This document shows positions 46,440-56,380 of a stretch of DNA of 64,000 nucleotides, piece after piece (the first letter of the stretch is position 1; the number at the start of each line of letters is the position of its first letter). Made by a program: the position numbers and the translations under genes. The stretch comes from Pantoea wallisii (GTDB lineage: Bacteria; Pseudomonadota; Gammaproteobacteria; Enterobacterales; Enterobacteriaceae). The notes beneath the pieces were generated by a model. It saw only the letters and a program-made list of their open reading frames with translations, did no database searches and was not told the DNA's origin. The DNA is taken from NCBI RefSeq assembly GCF_002095485.1, contig NZ_MLFS01000019.1, positions 1 to 64,000 of the forward strand, given 5' to 3'.

Positions 46440-47899
46440 CTATTCTGCCTCTGGCCGCTGCCGCGGCATCAGCCACGCAACCCACAGCGTCAGTAACGCA
46501 ATCAGCAGCGCAACCACAAATACCCAATGCAGCGACGTGGCAATTTGCCCGGTCCAGTACTCGAGCCGATCGGCTGGCAGCGCTTCGCGAGTTTCGTGCG
46601 ACATGATTTTTTGCATCGGATCGCGCGCTTCCGGCAGACGCAGCGCCAGATTCAGGTTCAGCACCGCGCCCATGATGGCCGTCCCTATCGCCGAGCCCAG
46701 CATACGACTAAACATGATTGATGCCGTGCAGATGCCGCGAATCTCATAGTGCGCATGATTCTGCACCGAGACCAAAAACGTGGTGCTGGTCATGCCCATG
46801 CCGGTGCCGATCACAAAGGCGGTCATGCCGGCCTGCATGATGGAGCTGTCGGCACGCAGCAGCAGTAACAGCGCACTGCCGGCAATCAGCAGAAAGGCGC
46901 CCAGCTGGGCGGTGAAACGGTAGGAGGTCACCAGCATCAGCCGTCCGCTCAGCGTACTGGCAAGCGGCCAGCCAATCGACATCATCGCCAGGGCGCTGCC
47001 CGCCTGCAGCGGTGTGCCGCCGGTAATTCCCTGAATCCACGTAGGCAGAAACGCGCTGATGCCCATCATGGTCGCCCCGATAATCAGATTACCCGCGTTG
47101 CCCGCCACAATTAACCGGCTGCGCCAGATGGCCAGCGGGAACAGCGGTGCCGCCGCACGCTGCTCATGGTGCTTGAGTCGCCAGCCGGCAATCACTGCCA
47201 GTATCAGGAATGGCAGCAGCCAGTAGCCCAGGCTTCCGCCTGCAGGAGCGCCACCAGCAGCGCCGTCACCGCAATCATCAGCCAGCAGCTGCCGGTAAGA
47301 TTGAGCGTGGCGCCCTGATGCTGTTCACGCGCCGGCAGAAAACGTGCCAGCAGCAGCATTGAGACCAAACCAATCGGCACATTGACCCAGAAAATCACCG
47401 ACCAGTTAAAGTGCTGCACCAGCCACGCGCCGCTCAGCGGACCTATTACCGCCGCCACGCCCCATACGCTGGAGAGCCAGCCCTGCACGGTAGCGCGTTC
47501 ACGCGGTGAATAGATGTCTGCCACAATGGTGGTGGTCAGCGGCATGATCGCCCCGGCGCCCAGCCCCTGGAATGCGCGGAAGATAATCAGCCAGGTCATG
47601 GTATGGGCGAAGCCGCACAGCACTGAACCGAGCAGAAACAGTGATACGCCGATAAAGAACAGCCGCTTGCGCCCCCAGATATCGGCCAGCCGCCCATAGA
47701 GCGGGACGCTGACCGCCTGTGTTAGCAGATAGATGGAGAATACCCAGCCAAATTGGGAAAATCCGCCTAAATCCGCAATGATAGTGGGCATGGCGGTGGC
47801 GACGATGGTGACCTCAATCGCCGCCATAAACATCGCCAGCATGCAGGCGATCAGAATCCAGTGCCGGTAATGCGTGTGTACTTGTGCGCTTTCAGTCAT
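46440..47899 (-). pseudogene. MFS drug exporter, DHA2 type, frameshifted
   Basis: A 14-helix major facilitator of the EmrB/DHA2 kind. The N-terminal part (MFMAAIEVTIVATAMPTI, GRLADIWGRKRLF) ends at a frame break near 47233-47242; the other frame resumes GSLGYWLLPFLILAVIAGWRL and runs to the end (TSTTFLVSVQNHA, MLGSAIGTAIMGAVL). Adding one G gives an unbroken 486-residue protein, the family's usual size. It would export drugs or organic compounds using protons. Either a consensus error or a recent mutation. It is divergent from the osmU-type operon. Confidence 0.8.
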
Positions 47900-48282
47900 A
47901 CGTCTCCCTTTTTTGTTTAAGGCTAGCCGATCTTTTGCCCAGCCAGTTTCCTTTGCGTGCCGCTCATTGTGACAACGTCACTTTTTTCGATAAATTTTTT
48001 TCATTGTGCGTGTAAACCTTATGCCATGCGGGTTTCGCTTACTTTTTATGCGTATCTATCTCTCTGATTTTGCCGTAAAAACTGGCTTTATTCGGAAAGC
48101 ATTGCTATAGCATTTACAGGCGCTTTCCAGACTCTCACTAAGAAAGCACCGCTAAACAGTCATTTTAACTGCAATTTGTCAGAGTGATGGACTTTCGTAT
48201 GCACCCCGACGGGCGCTGCGCCGCCATGCTGAAAGTGACGCTATAAAACCAATCGATTATTTTAATCAGGGAGACGCACGCT
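47900..48282. promoter_or_regulatory. Divergent region between MFS gene and osmU-type operon
   Basis: 383 bases without a credible gene. It contains the perfect palindrome GTGAC-AAC-GTCAC at 47969-47981 near the MFS side, and a CTATAAAA box at 48241-48248 before the osm operon that could be a stationary-phase (RpoS) -10 element, with no matching -35. Both are weak calls. Confidence 0.4.
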
Positions 48283-48999
48283 ATGCACACTGCATCGCTC
48301 GCCCGCCGTGCCGGACTGGCCCTGCTGGCTATTGTGGTCGTGATTGCCCTGCTGGTTTGGGGACTGGGATTGGATACGCTGCGCGCACGCAAAGTGGATC
48401 TGGTCTACCTCGGGCAGCAGCACCTGTACCTGGTATTCTGGTCAATGCTCTCTGCTCTGCTGGTCGGCATTCCCAGCGGCATTCTGTTGAGCCGCCCCTT
48501 TGCCCGTCGCTGGGCTGAGTATGTGATGCAGATCTTCAATGTGGGTAACACCTTGCCGCCGCTGGCGGTGCTGGCGCTGGCAATGGTCGTGGTGGGCATT
48601 GGCGACCGCCCGGCGATAATCGCCCTGTTCCTGGCCTCTCTGCTGCCGATTGTGCGCAATACCTATGCCGGTTTAAGCGCGGTGCCGCCGTCGCTGATCG
48701 AAGCTGCCAACGGTATCGGCATGACTAAACTGCAGCGCCTGCGTCAGGTGGAGATTCCCAATGCGCTGCCGGTAATGCTTGCCGGTGTGCGCATCGCCAC
48801 GGCCATTAATGTCGGTACCGCTCCGCTGGCCTTCCTGATTGGCGCCAGCAGCTACGGCGAACTGATCTTCCCCGGCATCTACCTTAACGACTTCCCGACA
48901 CTGATTCTCGGCGCTGCGGCAACCGCGCTGTTCGCGCTGATTCTCGACATGCTGCTGGCAGCATTGGGACGCTTTCTCAGCCCGCACTCTGCGGCTTAA
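48283..48999 (+). CDS. osmY: Osmoprotectant ABC transporter permease (OsmY/YehW type)
   Basis: 238 residues with six or more membrane helices and a permease loop (EAANGIGMTKLQRLRQVEIPNALPVMLAGVRIAT). It is the first gene of a four-gene unit in the order permease, binding protein, permease, ATPase, the same as Salmonella osmU. The symbol refers to the Salmonella osmU gene, not to E. coli osmY. It would form one channel half for uptake of glycine betaine or similar solutes. Confidence 0.82.
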   Translation: MHTASLARRAGLALLAIVVVIALLVWGLGLDTLRARKVDLVYLGQQHLYLVFWSMLSALLVGIPSGILLSRPFARRWAEYVMQIFNVGNTLPPLAVLALAMVVVGIGDRPAIIALFLASLLPIVRNTYAGLSAVPPSLIEAANGIGMTKLQRLRQVEIPNALPVMLAGVRIATAINVGTAPLAFLIGASSYGELIFPGIYLNDFPTLILGAAATALFALILDMLLAALGRFLSPHSAA

Positions 49000-49017
49000 T
49001 ACAGGGAGATCTGTGCG

Positions 49018-49944
49018 ATGTCGAAAACACACTTGCTGGCGCGCTGGATAAAACAGACGACGCTGGCACTGACTGCTTCGCTGGTTATCAGCCAGACCGC
49101 TGCTGCTGCCACCCCGATTGTAATGGCGACCAAGAGCTTCACCGAGCAGCATATCCTCTCCGCGATGACGGTAATGTGGCTGAAAAAGAAGGGTTTTCAG
49201 GTTATCCCGAAAACCAATATCGCGACCACCATCAGCCGCAATGCCATGATCAATAAACAGATCGATATGACATGGGAGTACACCGGTACCTCACTCATTA
49301 TCTTCAATCACATCAGTAAGCCGATGTCGTCACAGGAGGCGTACAACACGGTTAAAACGCTGGACGCCAAACTGGGCCTGATATGGCTGGATCCGGCCCC
49401 AATGAACAACACCTATGCGTTCGCCATGCAGCGTACCCGCGCTGAAAAAGAGGGCATCACGACGATGTCGCAGCTGGTGGCAAAACTTGAAGCGGTACGC
49501 AAAAACGATCCTGACCACAACTGGAAGCTGGGGCTGGACCTTGAATTCGCCGGACGCTCTGACGGCCTGAAACCGCTGCAGAAAACCTACAATATGCCGC
49601 TCGATCGCCCGCAGATTCGGCAGATGGACCCCGGTTTAGTTTACAACGCGGTGAGGGATGGCTTTGTTGATGCCGGGCTGGTGTATACCACCGACGGACG
49701 CGTAAAAGGTTTTGACCTCAAAGTCCTTGACGACGATAAGCACTTCTTCCCCAGTTACAACGTCACGCCAGTGGTGCGTCAGGACGTGTTAGCGTCGCAT
49801 CCCGGCCTCGACGCTGCGCTTAATCAGCTCTCCACGTTAATCACCAGTGAAGCGATCACGGAGATGAACAAACGCGTCGATATCGATCATCTGTCACCGC
49901 AGCAAGTGGCGCGTGATTTCCTGCAATCCAAAAACATGCTGTAA
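49018..49944 (+). CDS. osmX: Osmoprotectant-binding periplasmic protein (OsmX/YehZ type)
   Basis: 308 residues with a signal peptide ([17 protein letters not shown], cut near residue 31) and the OpuAC/choline-betaine binding fold ([59 protein letters not shown]). Aromatic residues in those blocks probably line the pocket for a quaternary amine. The gene sits between the two permease genes. Confidence 0.85.
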   Translation: MSKTHLLARWIKQTTLALTASLVISQTAAAATPIVMATKSFTEQHILSAMTVMWLKKKGFQVIPKTNIATTISRNAMINKQIDMTWEYTGTSLIIFNHISKPMSSQEAYNTVKTLDAKLGLIWLDPAPMNNTYAFAMQRTRAEKEGITTMSQLVAKLEAVRKNDPDHNWKLGLDLEFAGRSDGLKPLQKTYNMPLDRPQIRQMDPGLVYNAVRDGFVDAGLVYTTDGRVKGFDLKVLDDDKHFFPSYNVTPVVRQDVLASHPGLDAALNQLSTLITSEAITEMNKRVDIDHLSPQQVARDFLQSKNML

Positions 49945-49953
49945 GGAGGCGCC

Positions 49954-50601
49954 ATGGATACCCTGCATTACATCATGAATAACTGGAACAACCTGCTGGC
50001 GCTGACCTGGCAGCACACCTGGCTGGTGCTGGTGGCGGTTGGTTTCGCGATTATTGTCGGCGTGCCGCTCGGCATTCTGATTGTTCGCTTCAAATGGCTG
50101 GCAACGCCGGTGCTGGGCATTGCCACCATCGTGCTCACTATCCCGACCATTGCACTGTTTGGTCTGATGATTCCACTGTTTTCGCTGATCGGTCAGGGCA
50201 TTGGTGCCCTGCCGGCGATTACTGCGGTGTTTCTCTACTCGCTGCTGCCGATTGTGCGCAACACCCACACCGCGCTGGAGAATCTGCCGCCGGGGCTGCG
50301 CGAAGCCGGTCGCGGTATCGGCATGACCTTCTGGCAGCGCCTGCGCTGGGTTGAGATTCCAATGGCGCTGCCGGTGATTTTTGGCGGAATTCGCACCGCC
50401 GTGGTGATGAATGTCGGCGTGATGGCGATTGCTGCGGTGATCGGCGCTGGCGGCCTCGGCCTGCAGCTGCTGGACGGCATCAGCGGCAGTGATGTGCGTA
50501 TGCTAATTGCCGGCGCGTTGATGATCTGTTTGCTGGCTATTGTTCTTGACTGGCTGCTGCACCGTTTGCAGCTGGCGCTGACTCCTAAGGGGATTCGATA
50601 A
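49954..50601 (+). CDS. osmW: Osmoprotectant ABC transporter permease (OsmW type)
   Basis: 215 residues, six membrane helices, and the permease loop EAGRGIGMTFWQRLRWVEIPMALPVIFGG, very like the loop of the first permease but a separate subunit. The ATG at 49954 has an AAGGAGG site nine bases after osmX, and its stop touches the ATPase start. It forms the second channel half. Confidence 0.85.
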   Translation: MDTLHYIMNNWNNLLALTWQHTWLVLVAVGFAIIVGVPLGILIVRFKWLATPVLGIATIVLTIPTIALFGLMIPLFSLIGQGIGALPAITAVFLYSLLPIVRNTHTALENLPPGLREAGRGIGMTFWQRLRWVEIPMALPVIFGGIRTAVVMNVGVMAIAAVIGAGGLGLQLLDGISGSDVRMLIAGALMICLLAIVLDWLLHRLQLALTPKGIR

Positions 50602-51737
50602 TGATAAAACTGGAAAACCTGACGAAAACCTTTACGCAAAAAAACGGCACCACGTTTAACGCCGTAGATAACGTCAGCCTTGAGGTCCCTGCCGGCGAGA
50701 TGTGCGTACTGCTCGGCCCTTCGGGCTGCGGTAAAACCACTACGCTGAAGATGATTAACCGCCTGATACCCGCCTCCAGTGGCAGGATTCTGATCAACGG
50801 TGAAGATACCAGCGGCCAGGACACGGTAACGCTGCGCCGTAATATTGGCTATGTCATCCAGCAAATCGGTCTGTTTCCCAACATGACCATTGAAGAGAAC
50901 ATTACCGTTGTGCCGCGTATGCTGGGCTGGGATAAGAAACGCTGCCGCGAGCGCGCGACCGAACTGATGAGCATGGTGGCGCTGGATCCCACTAAGTTTC
51001 TGCACCGCTATCCGCGTGAGATGTCAGGCGGCCAGCAGCAGCGTATTGGCGTTATCCGCGCGCTGGCGGCGGATCCACCGGTATTGCTAATGGATGAACC
51101 TTTTGGTGCGGTCGACCCGATCAACCGTGAAGTGATTCAGAATGAGTTTCTGGAGATGCAGCGCCAGCTGAAGAAGACAGTGATGCTGGTAAGCCACGAC
51201 ATTGACGAAGCGCTTAAGCTGGGTGACCGCATCGCCGTGTTCGGTCAGGGCAAGATCGTGCAGTGCGCCAGCCCCGATGAGTTGCTGGCAAGGCCGGCCA
51301 ATGATTTTGTCGGCTCGTTTGTCGGCCAGGATCGAACCCTGAAGCGTCTGCTGCTGGTGCAGGCCGGTGACGTTACCGATCAGCAACCGACCATCACCGT
51401 CCGTCGCAGTACCCCACTGCAGGAGGCTTTTGCCACCATGGATGATAACGACATGCGTTCCGTGACCGTCGTTGATGATGATGGTAAACCACTGGGGTTC
51501 GTAAAGCGTCGTGAGGCGCGCGGTGCCAGCGGCCGCTGTGAGGAGCTGCTGCATACCTTTAAGGTCACCGGCAAAGCGGAAGAGAACCTGCGCGTCGTGC
51601 TCTCCAAACTGTACGAGCACAATACGGTATGGATGCCAATCGTTGATGAAGAGGGGCGCTACAGCGGCGAAATTTCACAGGACTATATCGCCGATTATCT
51701 CAGTTCGGGCCGCACGCGCCGCCGTCTTAACCCCTGA
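50601..51737 (+). CDS. osmV: Osmoprotectant ABC transporter ATPase with CBS domains (OsmV type)
   Basis: 378 residues. An ABC domain has Walker A GPSGCGKTT (39-47), signature MSGGQQQR, Walker B LLMDEPFGAVD and switch His (LVSHDIDEAL). A C-terminal pair of CBS domains (TPLQEAFATMDDNDMRSVTVVDD, LYEHNTVWMPIVDEEG) is known in OpuCA-type ATPases to sense ionic strength or nucleotides. It starts one base before the preceding gene ends. It drives uptake of compatible solutes by the osmU-type complex. Confidence 0.87.
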   Translation: MIKLENLTKTFTQKNGTTFNAVDNVSLEVPAGEMCVLLGPSGCGKTTTLKMINRLIPASSGRILINGEDTSGQDTVTLRRNIGYVIQQIGLFPNMTIEENITVVPRMLGWDKKRCRERATELMSMVALDPTKFLHRYPREMSGGQQQRIGVIRALAADPPVLLMDEPFGAVDPINREVIQNEFLEMQRQLKKTVMLVSHDIDEALKLGDRIAVFGQGKIVQCASPDELLARPANDFVGSFVGQDRTLKRLLLVQAGDVTDQQPTITVRRSTPLQEAFATMDDNDMRSVTVVDDDGKPLGFVKRREARGASGRCEELLHTFKVTGKAEENLRVVLSKLYEHNTVWMPIVDEEGRYSGEISQDYIADYLSSGRTRRRLNP

Positions 51738-51765
51738 CGTTAACGCATAAGTAGCAACGTAATAA

Positions 51766-51798
51766 GATGGCTGAACCTCTTCCTCAGGTTCAGCCATC
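51766..51798. terminator. Terminator after osm operon
   Basis: A perfect 13-base stem, GATGGCTGAACCT and AGGTTCAGCCATC, with a 7-base loop, followed by CTCTTTA. It sits between the convergent osmV and ynfK genes. Confidence 0.85.
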
Positions 51799-51821
51799 CT
51801 CTTTACAAGCCCGGTACAGGA

Positions 51822-52511
51822 TCAGGCGGCGGGTTTTGCCTGCGTGCCGGACTGCAGCAGCGTGATGTCCAGATAGCCGCTGAGTTCGCGCTGTTCCGCG
51901 CGCGGCAGATAAGGCAACTCTCCCAGCAGCGGCGCAGCCAGCTTAGCGCGCAGCACATCGATTATCTCGGCGTAGTGCGCCAGGCCGGGGTTAATGCGGT
52001 TAGCGACCCAGCCGGCCAGCGGCAAGCCATCGCGCGCGATCGCCTCCGCCGTCAGCAGCGCATGGCTGATGCACCCCTCTTTAATGCCGACCACCAGCAC
52101 CACGGGCAAATTCTCCTGTTGCACCCAACGGGAGAGCGGCTGCCCATCGTTCATCAGGCTGCGCCAGCCGCCGGTGCCTTCCACCACCACGTGCGCGGCG
52201 CGCTGCTGCAGATGCGCAAGCCCCTGGCTGAGCACAGCATAATCAATGCGCTGCGCCGGGCTGGTACTGATCTCATCCTCTTCCAGCGTCACGGGGTTCA
52301 CGGCGACGTAATCCAGGCTGATTCCGGAGGCCTGCTGCAGCAGTAACGCATCCTTGTTGCGTAAGCCTTCGGGTGTAGGTTGTGCGCTTTTTGCCACGGG
52401 TTTATAACCTGCAGCGATCAGATCTGCCTGAGCAAAACACTGTAACAGTGCGCGGGAAACCACGGTCTTACCCACCGCGGTGTCGGTGCCGGTGACAAAT
52501 AGTGTATTCAC
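51822..52511 (-). CDS. ynfK: YnfK, dethiobiotin synthetase paralogue (BioD2)
   Basis: 229 residues. The P-loop is VTGTDTAVGKTVVSRAL, with GYKPVAKSAQPTPEG and VVEGTGGWRSLMNDG as in BioD. It makes dethiobiotin from 7,8-diaminopelargonate, carbon dioxide and ATP, or a closely related carboxylation. E. coli carries a second BioD (YnfK) next to mlc, and that position is repeated here. A bio operon is not in the window. Confidence 0.9.
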   Translation of the reverse strand: MNTLFVTGTDTAVGKTVVSRALLQCFAQADLIAAGYKPVAKSAQPTPEGLRNKDALLLQQASGISLDYVAVNPVTLEEDEISTSPAQRIDYAVLSQGLAHLQQRAAHVVVEGTGGWRSLMNDGQPLSRWVQQENLPVVLVVGIKEGCISHALLTAEAIARDGLPLAGWVANRINPGLAHYAEIIDVLRAKLAAPLLGELPYLPRAEQRELSGYLDITLLQSGTQAKPAA

Positions 52512-52613
52512 CTCTATCCTCCTTCGTTTGAGCGATGCGTAACCTGCGAAGGAGGCAGTTTAAGGAAATGTTGCGCGTAACAGCTTGCGTTAGCGCAAAC
52601 TAAAGGCGGACCA

Positions 52614-53831
52614 TTAGCCCTGCAACAGTTTAACCAGCAGATAGCCGCTATAGAGCGCGTCCTTGATCAGCGCGGCGCCGCCCAGGGTGCCGGGATCGTT
52701 AAACGCAGCGGGTGCCAGCTGAATCTCACGGCTGTATGCGGGCAGCGCCTGCTGCCGGATAGTGCTGCTGACGGCCGGAAACAGCACATCCGCCGCCTGG
52801 TTCAGCGGCGAACCGATAAGAATCTGTTGAGGGTTAAAGATGTTGACCATCATCGCCAGCATGCGGCCCACGTGATGTCCGACGCCGGCAATCACGTCGC
52901 GCGCCAGGCGATCGCCCTGCTGCGCGGCATGGCACAGGCTCTCAATGGTCAGCGGCTGCTGATGGAGCTGACTCTCCGGCTGTGATGCCAGGCGCTGCGC
53001 CGCCAGCTGCAGCAGGCTACCGGTACTGGCCACGGTCTCCAGGCAGCCGTGATTGCCGCAGTAGCACTGCTCTCCGTAAGGATCGATTTGCGTATGCCCA
53101 ATCTCCACCAGCGCTCGTCCGCTTTTGTGCAGCAGCTGTCCGCCGCTGATCACGCCTGCGCCCACGGTTTCATCTATCACGATCTGAATCACATCCAGCG
53201 CGCCGCGCGAGGCGCCAAACAGCGCTTCGGCCAGCGTCCAGGCGGAGATATCGTGCTGCACGAATACCGGCAAGCCGGTACGCTGCGCCAGCGTTGTCCC
53301 CAGCGGCATATCCTCAACATCATAGCCCGGCATACGATGCACCACGCCGGAGGCGGCATTGATCAATCCCGGCAGCGTCACCGCAATGGCGGTCAGGCGC
53401 TCAAGCTTTTGCTGATGGCGGATAAAAAAGGCGTTCACCATCTCCTGCAGGGTATGCAGCAGCGGAACATCGGCACTGGCGGGTAACGGCAGGCGATCTT
53501 CCTGGAGCGCGCGGCTACTGAGATCGCGTAGCGTCAGCGTGATGCTCCCCGGCTGAATACGCACCGCGAGGTAGTGCCAGGCCACCGTATCGAGGATCAG
53601 GCCGATGGCCGGCCGGCCGCGGCTGCCGGGCTCCTGAAACTCGGTCTCCTGCACCAGATGCGCATCCAGCATTTCACGCACGATCTTGGTGATGCTGGCG
53701 GGCGCCAGCTGGGCACGTTTAGAGAGCTCAATACGCGAAATCGGGCCGTAGTGGTCAATCAGTCGGTAAACCGCACCTGCGTTGGTCTGTTTTATTTGGT
53801 CAATATGGCCAGGCTGACTGTCCAGATTCAC
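52614..53831 (-). CDS. mlc: Mlc (DgsA), ROK-family glucose-responsive repressor
   Basis: 405 residues against 406 for E. coli Mlc. The N-terminal QPGHIDQIKQTNAGAVYRLI and helix-turn-helix (SRIELSKRAQLAPASITKIVREM) are nearly the same, and the ROK domain contains the zinc motif CYCGNHGCLE. It represses ptsG, ptsHI, manXYZ and malT, and is held at the membrane by dephosphorylated PtsG when glucose is taken up. The start is GTG, with GGGAGCAGGG upstream. It is between ynfK and ynfL, as in E. coli. Confidence 0.95.
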   Translation of the reverse strand: MNLDSQPGHIDQIKQTNAGAVYRLIDHYGPISRIELSKRAQLAPASITKIVREMLDAHLVQETEFQEPGSRGRPAIGLILDTVAWHYLAVRIQPGSITLTLRDLSSRALQEDRLPLPASADVPLLHTLQEMVNAFFIRHQQKLERLTAIAVTLPGLINAASGVVHRMPGYDVEDMPLGTTLAQRTGLPVFVQHDISAWTLAEALFGASRGALDVIQIVIDETVGAGVISGGQLLHKSGRALVEIGHTQIDPYGEQCYCGNHGCLETVASTGSLLQLAAQRLASQPESQLHQQPLTIESLCHAAQQGDRLARDVIAGVGHHVGRMLAMMVNIFNPQQILIGSPLNQAADVLFPAVSSTIRQQALPAYSREIQLAPAAFNDPGTLGGAALIKDALYSGYLLVKLLQG

Positions 53832-53966
53832 GCCCTGCTCCCGGATATTTTCGCGCTTCTAAATAAACAGCAGCTATGGTGATGCAGATTGGCAGGCAGC
53901 GTCAAATATTTGATTAGAAATGTGATTTATCGCACATAAAGTTAACGGTTAATTTTCGCGGTGGCG

Positions 53967-54863
53967 TCAACTTTCTGCATTTTGCAGCAGGAGCGTCATC
54001 ATATTGGCCATCTGCGCACTCGGTTCGCGCACCGCAGACCAGACCAGCCAGACTTCTGAAGTGGCATCGCTCTCCTGCAGTGGAATCCACACCACATCCG
54101 CCAGGCGCGCACGACGAAATGACGCAGGCAGGATCGAGACGCCCAGCCCGGTCGCCACCAGACCGAGAATGGTCATCGCTTCACCGACCTCCTGCGTGAT
54201 AAACGGTTTGATGTGATAGCGATGCAGCAGCGCCAGAATTTCAGCGTACAGCGCCGTACCGCCCTGCGCGTCGAAAAACACGAACGGCTCACTGGCGAGC
54301 GCCTGAATGGCGATTGATGCGGCACTGGCCAGCGGATGCGCCCAGTGCACCACGGCATACAGCGGCTCGCGCAATAACAGGCGGTGCTGCAGGTCCGCTG
54401 GCAGCGGCGTGTTTCGCATGACGCCCAGATCGAGCCGCCCTTCATGTAACGGGGCCAGCTGCTGGCGCGTATTGTGCTCCTGCATCTGAATGTGCACTTC
54501 AGGCCAGCGCTGGCGGAACTGATACAGCGCATCCGACATCAGGCCGGTAAACGGCGCGGAAGAGGTGAAGCCGATACGCAGCTCGCCCTCCTGGCCGTGA
54601 TCGATGCGGGAAGCCCGGCGTGCTGACTGCTCCACCTGCAGCAGAATGGCGCGTGCGTCCTGCAAAAAGGAGTGGCCGGCGGGTGTCAGCTGCACGCTGC
54701 GGTTGGTACGGGTAAACAGCTGCGCCTCAATCTCCTGCTCCAGCTGTTGGATCTGCTGGCTGAGCGGCGGCTGCGACATGTTGAGACGCAGCGCGGCACG
54801 ACCAAAATGGAGCTCTTCGGCTACCGCAACGAAGTAGCGTAAATGGCGCAGCTCAATATTCAT
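53967..54863 (-). CDS. ynfL: YnfL, LysR-family regulator
   Basis: 298 residues. The helix-turn-helix region MNIELRHLRYFVAVAEELHFGRAA and the effector domain (GELRIGFTSSAPF, FVFFDAQGGTALYAEIL, TQEVGEAMTILGLVATGLGVSILPASF) match E. coli YnfL. It faces ynfM across 94 bases and probably regulates that exporter. The inducer is unknown. Confidence 0.92.
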   Translation of the reverse strand: MNIELRHLRYFVAVAEELHFGRAALRLNMSQPPLSQQIQQLEQEIEAQLFTRTNRSVQLTPAGHSFLQDARAILLQVEQSARRASRIDHGQEGELRIGFTSSAPFTGLMSDALYQFRQRWPEVHIQMQEHNTRQQLAPLHEGRLDLGVMRNTPLPADLQHRLLLREPLYAVVHWAHPLASAASIAIQALASEPFVFFDAQGGTALYAEILALLHRYHIKPFITQEVGEAMTILGLVATGLGVSILPASFRRARLADVVWIPLQESDATSEVWLVWSAVREPSAQMANMMTLLLQNAES

Positions 54864-54957
54864 ATTTAAAACGTCTTATTTGAGATTATTAATATATTGT
54901 ACAACCTATTTGCGCTCTCCTACAGTGAAGCCTCTAACTTCATAGCGAGGATGTTCT

Positions 54958-56214
54958 GTGAGTCGCTCTACCCATGCCGTGACGCTTGATAAAGAGACAC
55001 CGTCTGAAACGCCCGCGGCGGCTATTTCCACGACTGAATGGATTGAACGCGGATCGCCGCTGTTCATGCGCGTGACGCTGGCATTGTTCTCCGCCGGACT
55101 TGCCACCTTTGCTCTGCTCTACTGCGTGCAGCCTATTCTGCCCGTGCTGTCGCAGCAGTTTGGCGTAACGCCAGCCGAAAGCAGCATCTCTCTCTCGCTC
55201 TCTACCGGGCTGATGGCGCTGGGCCTGCTATTTACCGGCCCGCTTTCAGATGCGGTTGGGCGCAAACCGGTGATGGTCACCGCGCTGATGCTCGCCGCCA
55301 TCTGTACCCTGATCTCTGCCCTGATGACCAGCTGGCAGGGGATCCTGCTGATGCGTGCGCTGATTGGGTTATCGCTCAGCGGCGTGGCCGCAGTAGGGAT
55401 GACCTACCTGAGTGAAGAGATTCACCCGCGTGTGATTGCGTTCTCCATGGGGCTCTATATCAGCGGCAACTCGATTGGCGGCATGAGCGGTCGCCTGCTG
55501 ACCGGCGTGCTGACTGACTTCTTCTCCTGGCGTATTGCGATTGGCGTCATCGGCTGTTTCTCGCTGGCGGGAGCGCTAATGTTCTGGAAGATTTTGCCCG
55601 CCTCGCGCCATTTCCGCCCGGCCTCACTGCGCCCGCGCAGCTTACTGATTAACTTTCGTCTGCACTGGCGCGACAAGGGGTTGCCGCTGCTGTTTGCAGA
55701 GGGGTTCTTGCTGATGGGCGCATTCGTCACCCTGTTTAACTATATTGGCTACCGGCTGTTAAGCGCGCCGTGGTCACTGAGCCAGGCGGTGGTCGGGCTG
55801 TTATCGGTGGTCTATCTGACCGGCTCCTGGAGCTCTCCCAAAGCCGGGGCGATGACCAGCCGCTTTGGTCGCGGGCCGGTGATGATTGTCGCCACGGCGA
55901 TCATGCTGGCCGGTTTGTTGCTGACCGCGTTTGACACGTTATGGGTCATCCTGCCCGGCATGATGCTGTTTACCGCAGGCTTCTTTGCCGCTCACTCGGT
56001 TGCCAGCGGCTGGATTGGGCCACGCGCGCGGCGCGCCAAAGGGCAGGCCTCATCGCTGTATCTGTTTAGCTATTATCTGGGCTCCAGCGTGGCCGGTACG
56101 CTGGGCGGCGTGTTCTGGCACCGCTTTGGCTGGCCCGGCGTGACGGCGTTCATTGGCACCCTGCTGGTGCTGGCGCTGCTGGTAGGCCTGCGCCTTCAGG
56201 GCCGGAAACTGTAA
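54958..56214 (+). CDS. ynfM: YnfM, MFS transporter (drug:H+ antiporter type)
   Basis: 418 residues with 12 predicted helices and the MFS motif GPLSDAVGRKPVM. LYCVQPILPVLSQQFGVTPAESS and MTYLSEEIHPRVIAFSMGLYISGNSIGGMSGRL match E. coli YnfM, linked to arabinose or drug export. The start is a GTG at 54958 with a GAGGATG site; the N-terminus (MSRSTH) corresponds to E. coli. Divergent from ynfL. E. coli has asr next; here a small Cys-rich gene follows. Confidence 0.93.
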   Translation: MSRSTHAVTLDKETPSETPAAAISTTEWIERGSPLFMRVTLALFSAGLATFALLYCVQPILPVLSQQFGVTPAESSISLSLSTGLMALGLLFTGPLSDAVGRKPVMVTALMLAAICTLISALMTSWQGILLMRALIGLSLSGVAAVGMTYLSEEIHPRVIAFSMGLYISGNSIGGMSGRLLTGVLTDFFSWRIAIGVIGCFSLAGALMFWKILPASRHFRPASLRPRSLLINFRLHWRDKGLPLLFAEGFLLMGAFVTLFNYIGYRLLSAPWSLSQAVVGLLSVVYLTGSWSSPKAGAMTSRFGRGPVMIVATAIMLAGLLLTAFDTLWVILPGMMLFTAGFFAAHSVASGWIGPRARRAKGQASSLYLFSYYLGSSVAGTLGGVFWHRFGWPGVTAFIGTLLVLALLVGLRLQGRKL

Positions 56215-56230
56215 TACTTCTCATCCTTTA

Positions 56231-56252
56231 CGCGGGACGCTGACGTCCCGCG
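56231..56252 (+). terminator. Terminator after ynfM
   Basis: CGCGGGACG-CTGA-CGTCCCGCG, a perfect 9-base stem 16 bases after the stop. A T run (TGTTTTTT) follows 13 bases later. Confidence 0.75.
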
Positions 56253-56380
56253 CCCCGCCTCCCGCTGTTTTTTCCGCTAATCATTCAGTACCACTTAAAA
56301 CAAAACGGCGATTCATCGCTATAATTCGCTCTATTCCAACAATACTTAGATTTTATTTTTTACAGCAATGAGGTAGTCAG

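Noticed and set aside
47969-47981. GTGAC-AAC-GTCAC as a CRP site
   Set aside because: The spacing between half-sites is five, not six, and the flanks do not match; left as an unassigned palindrome.
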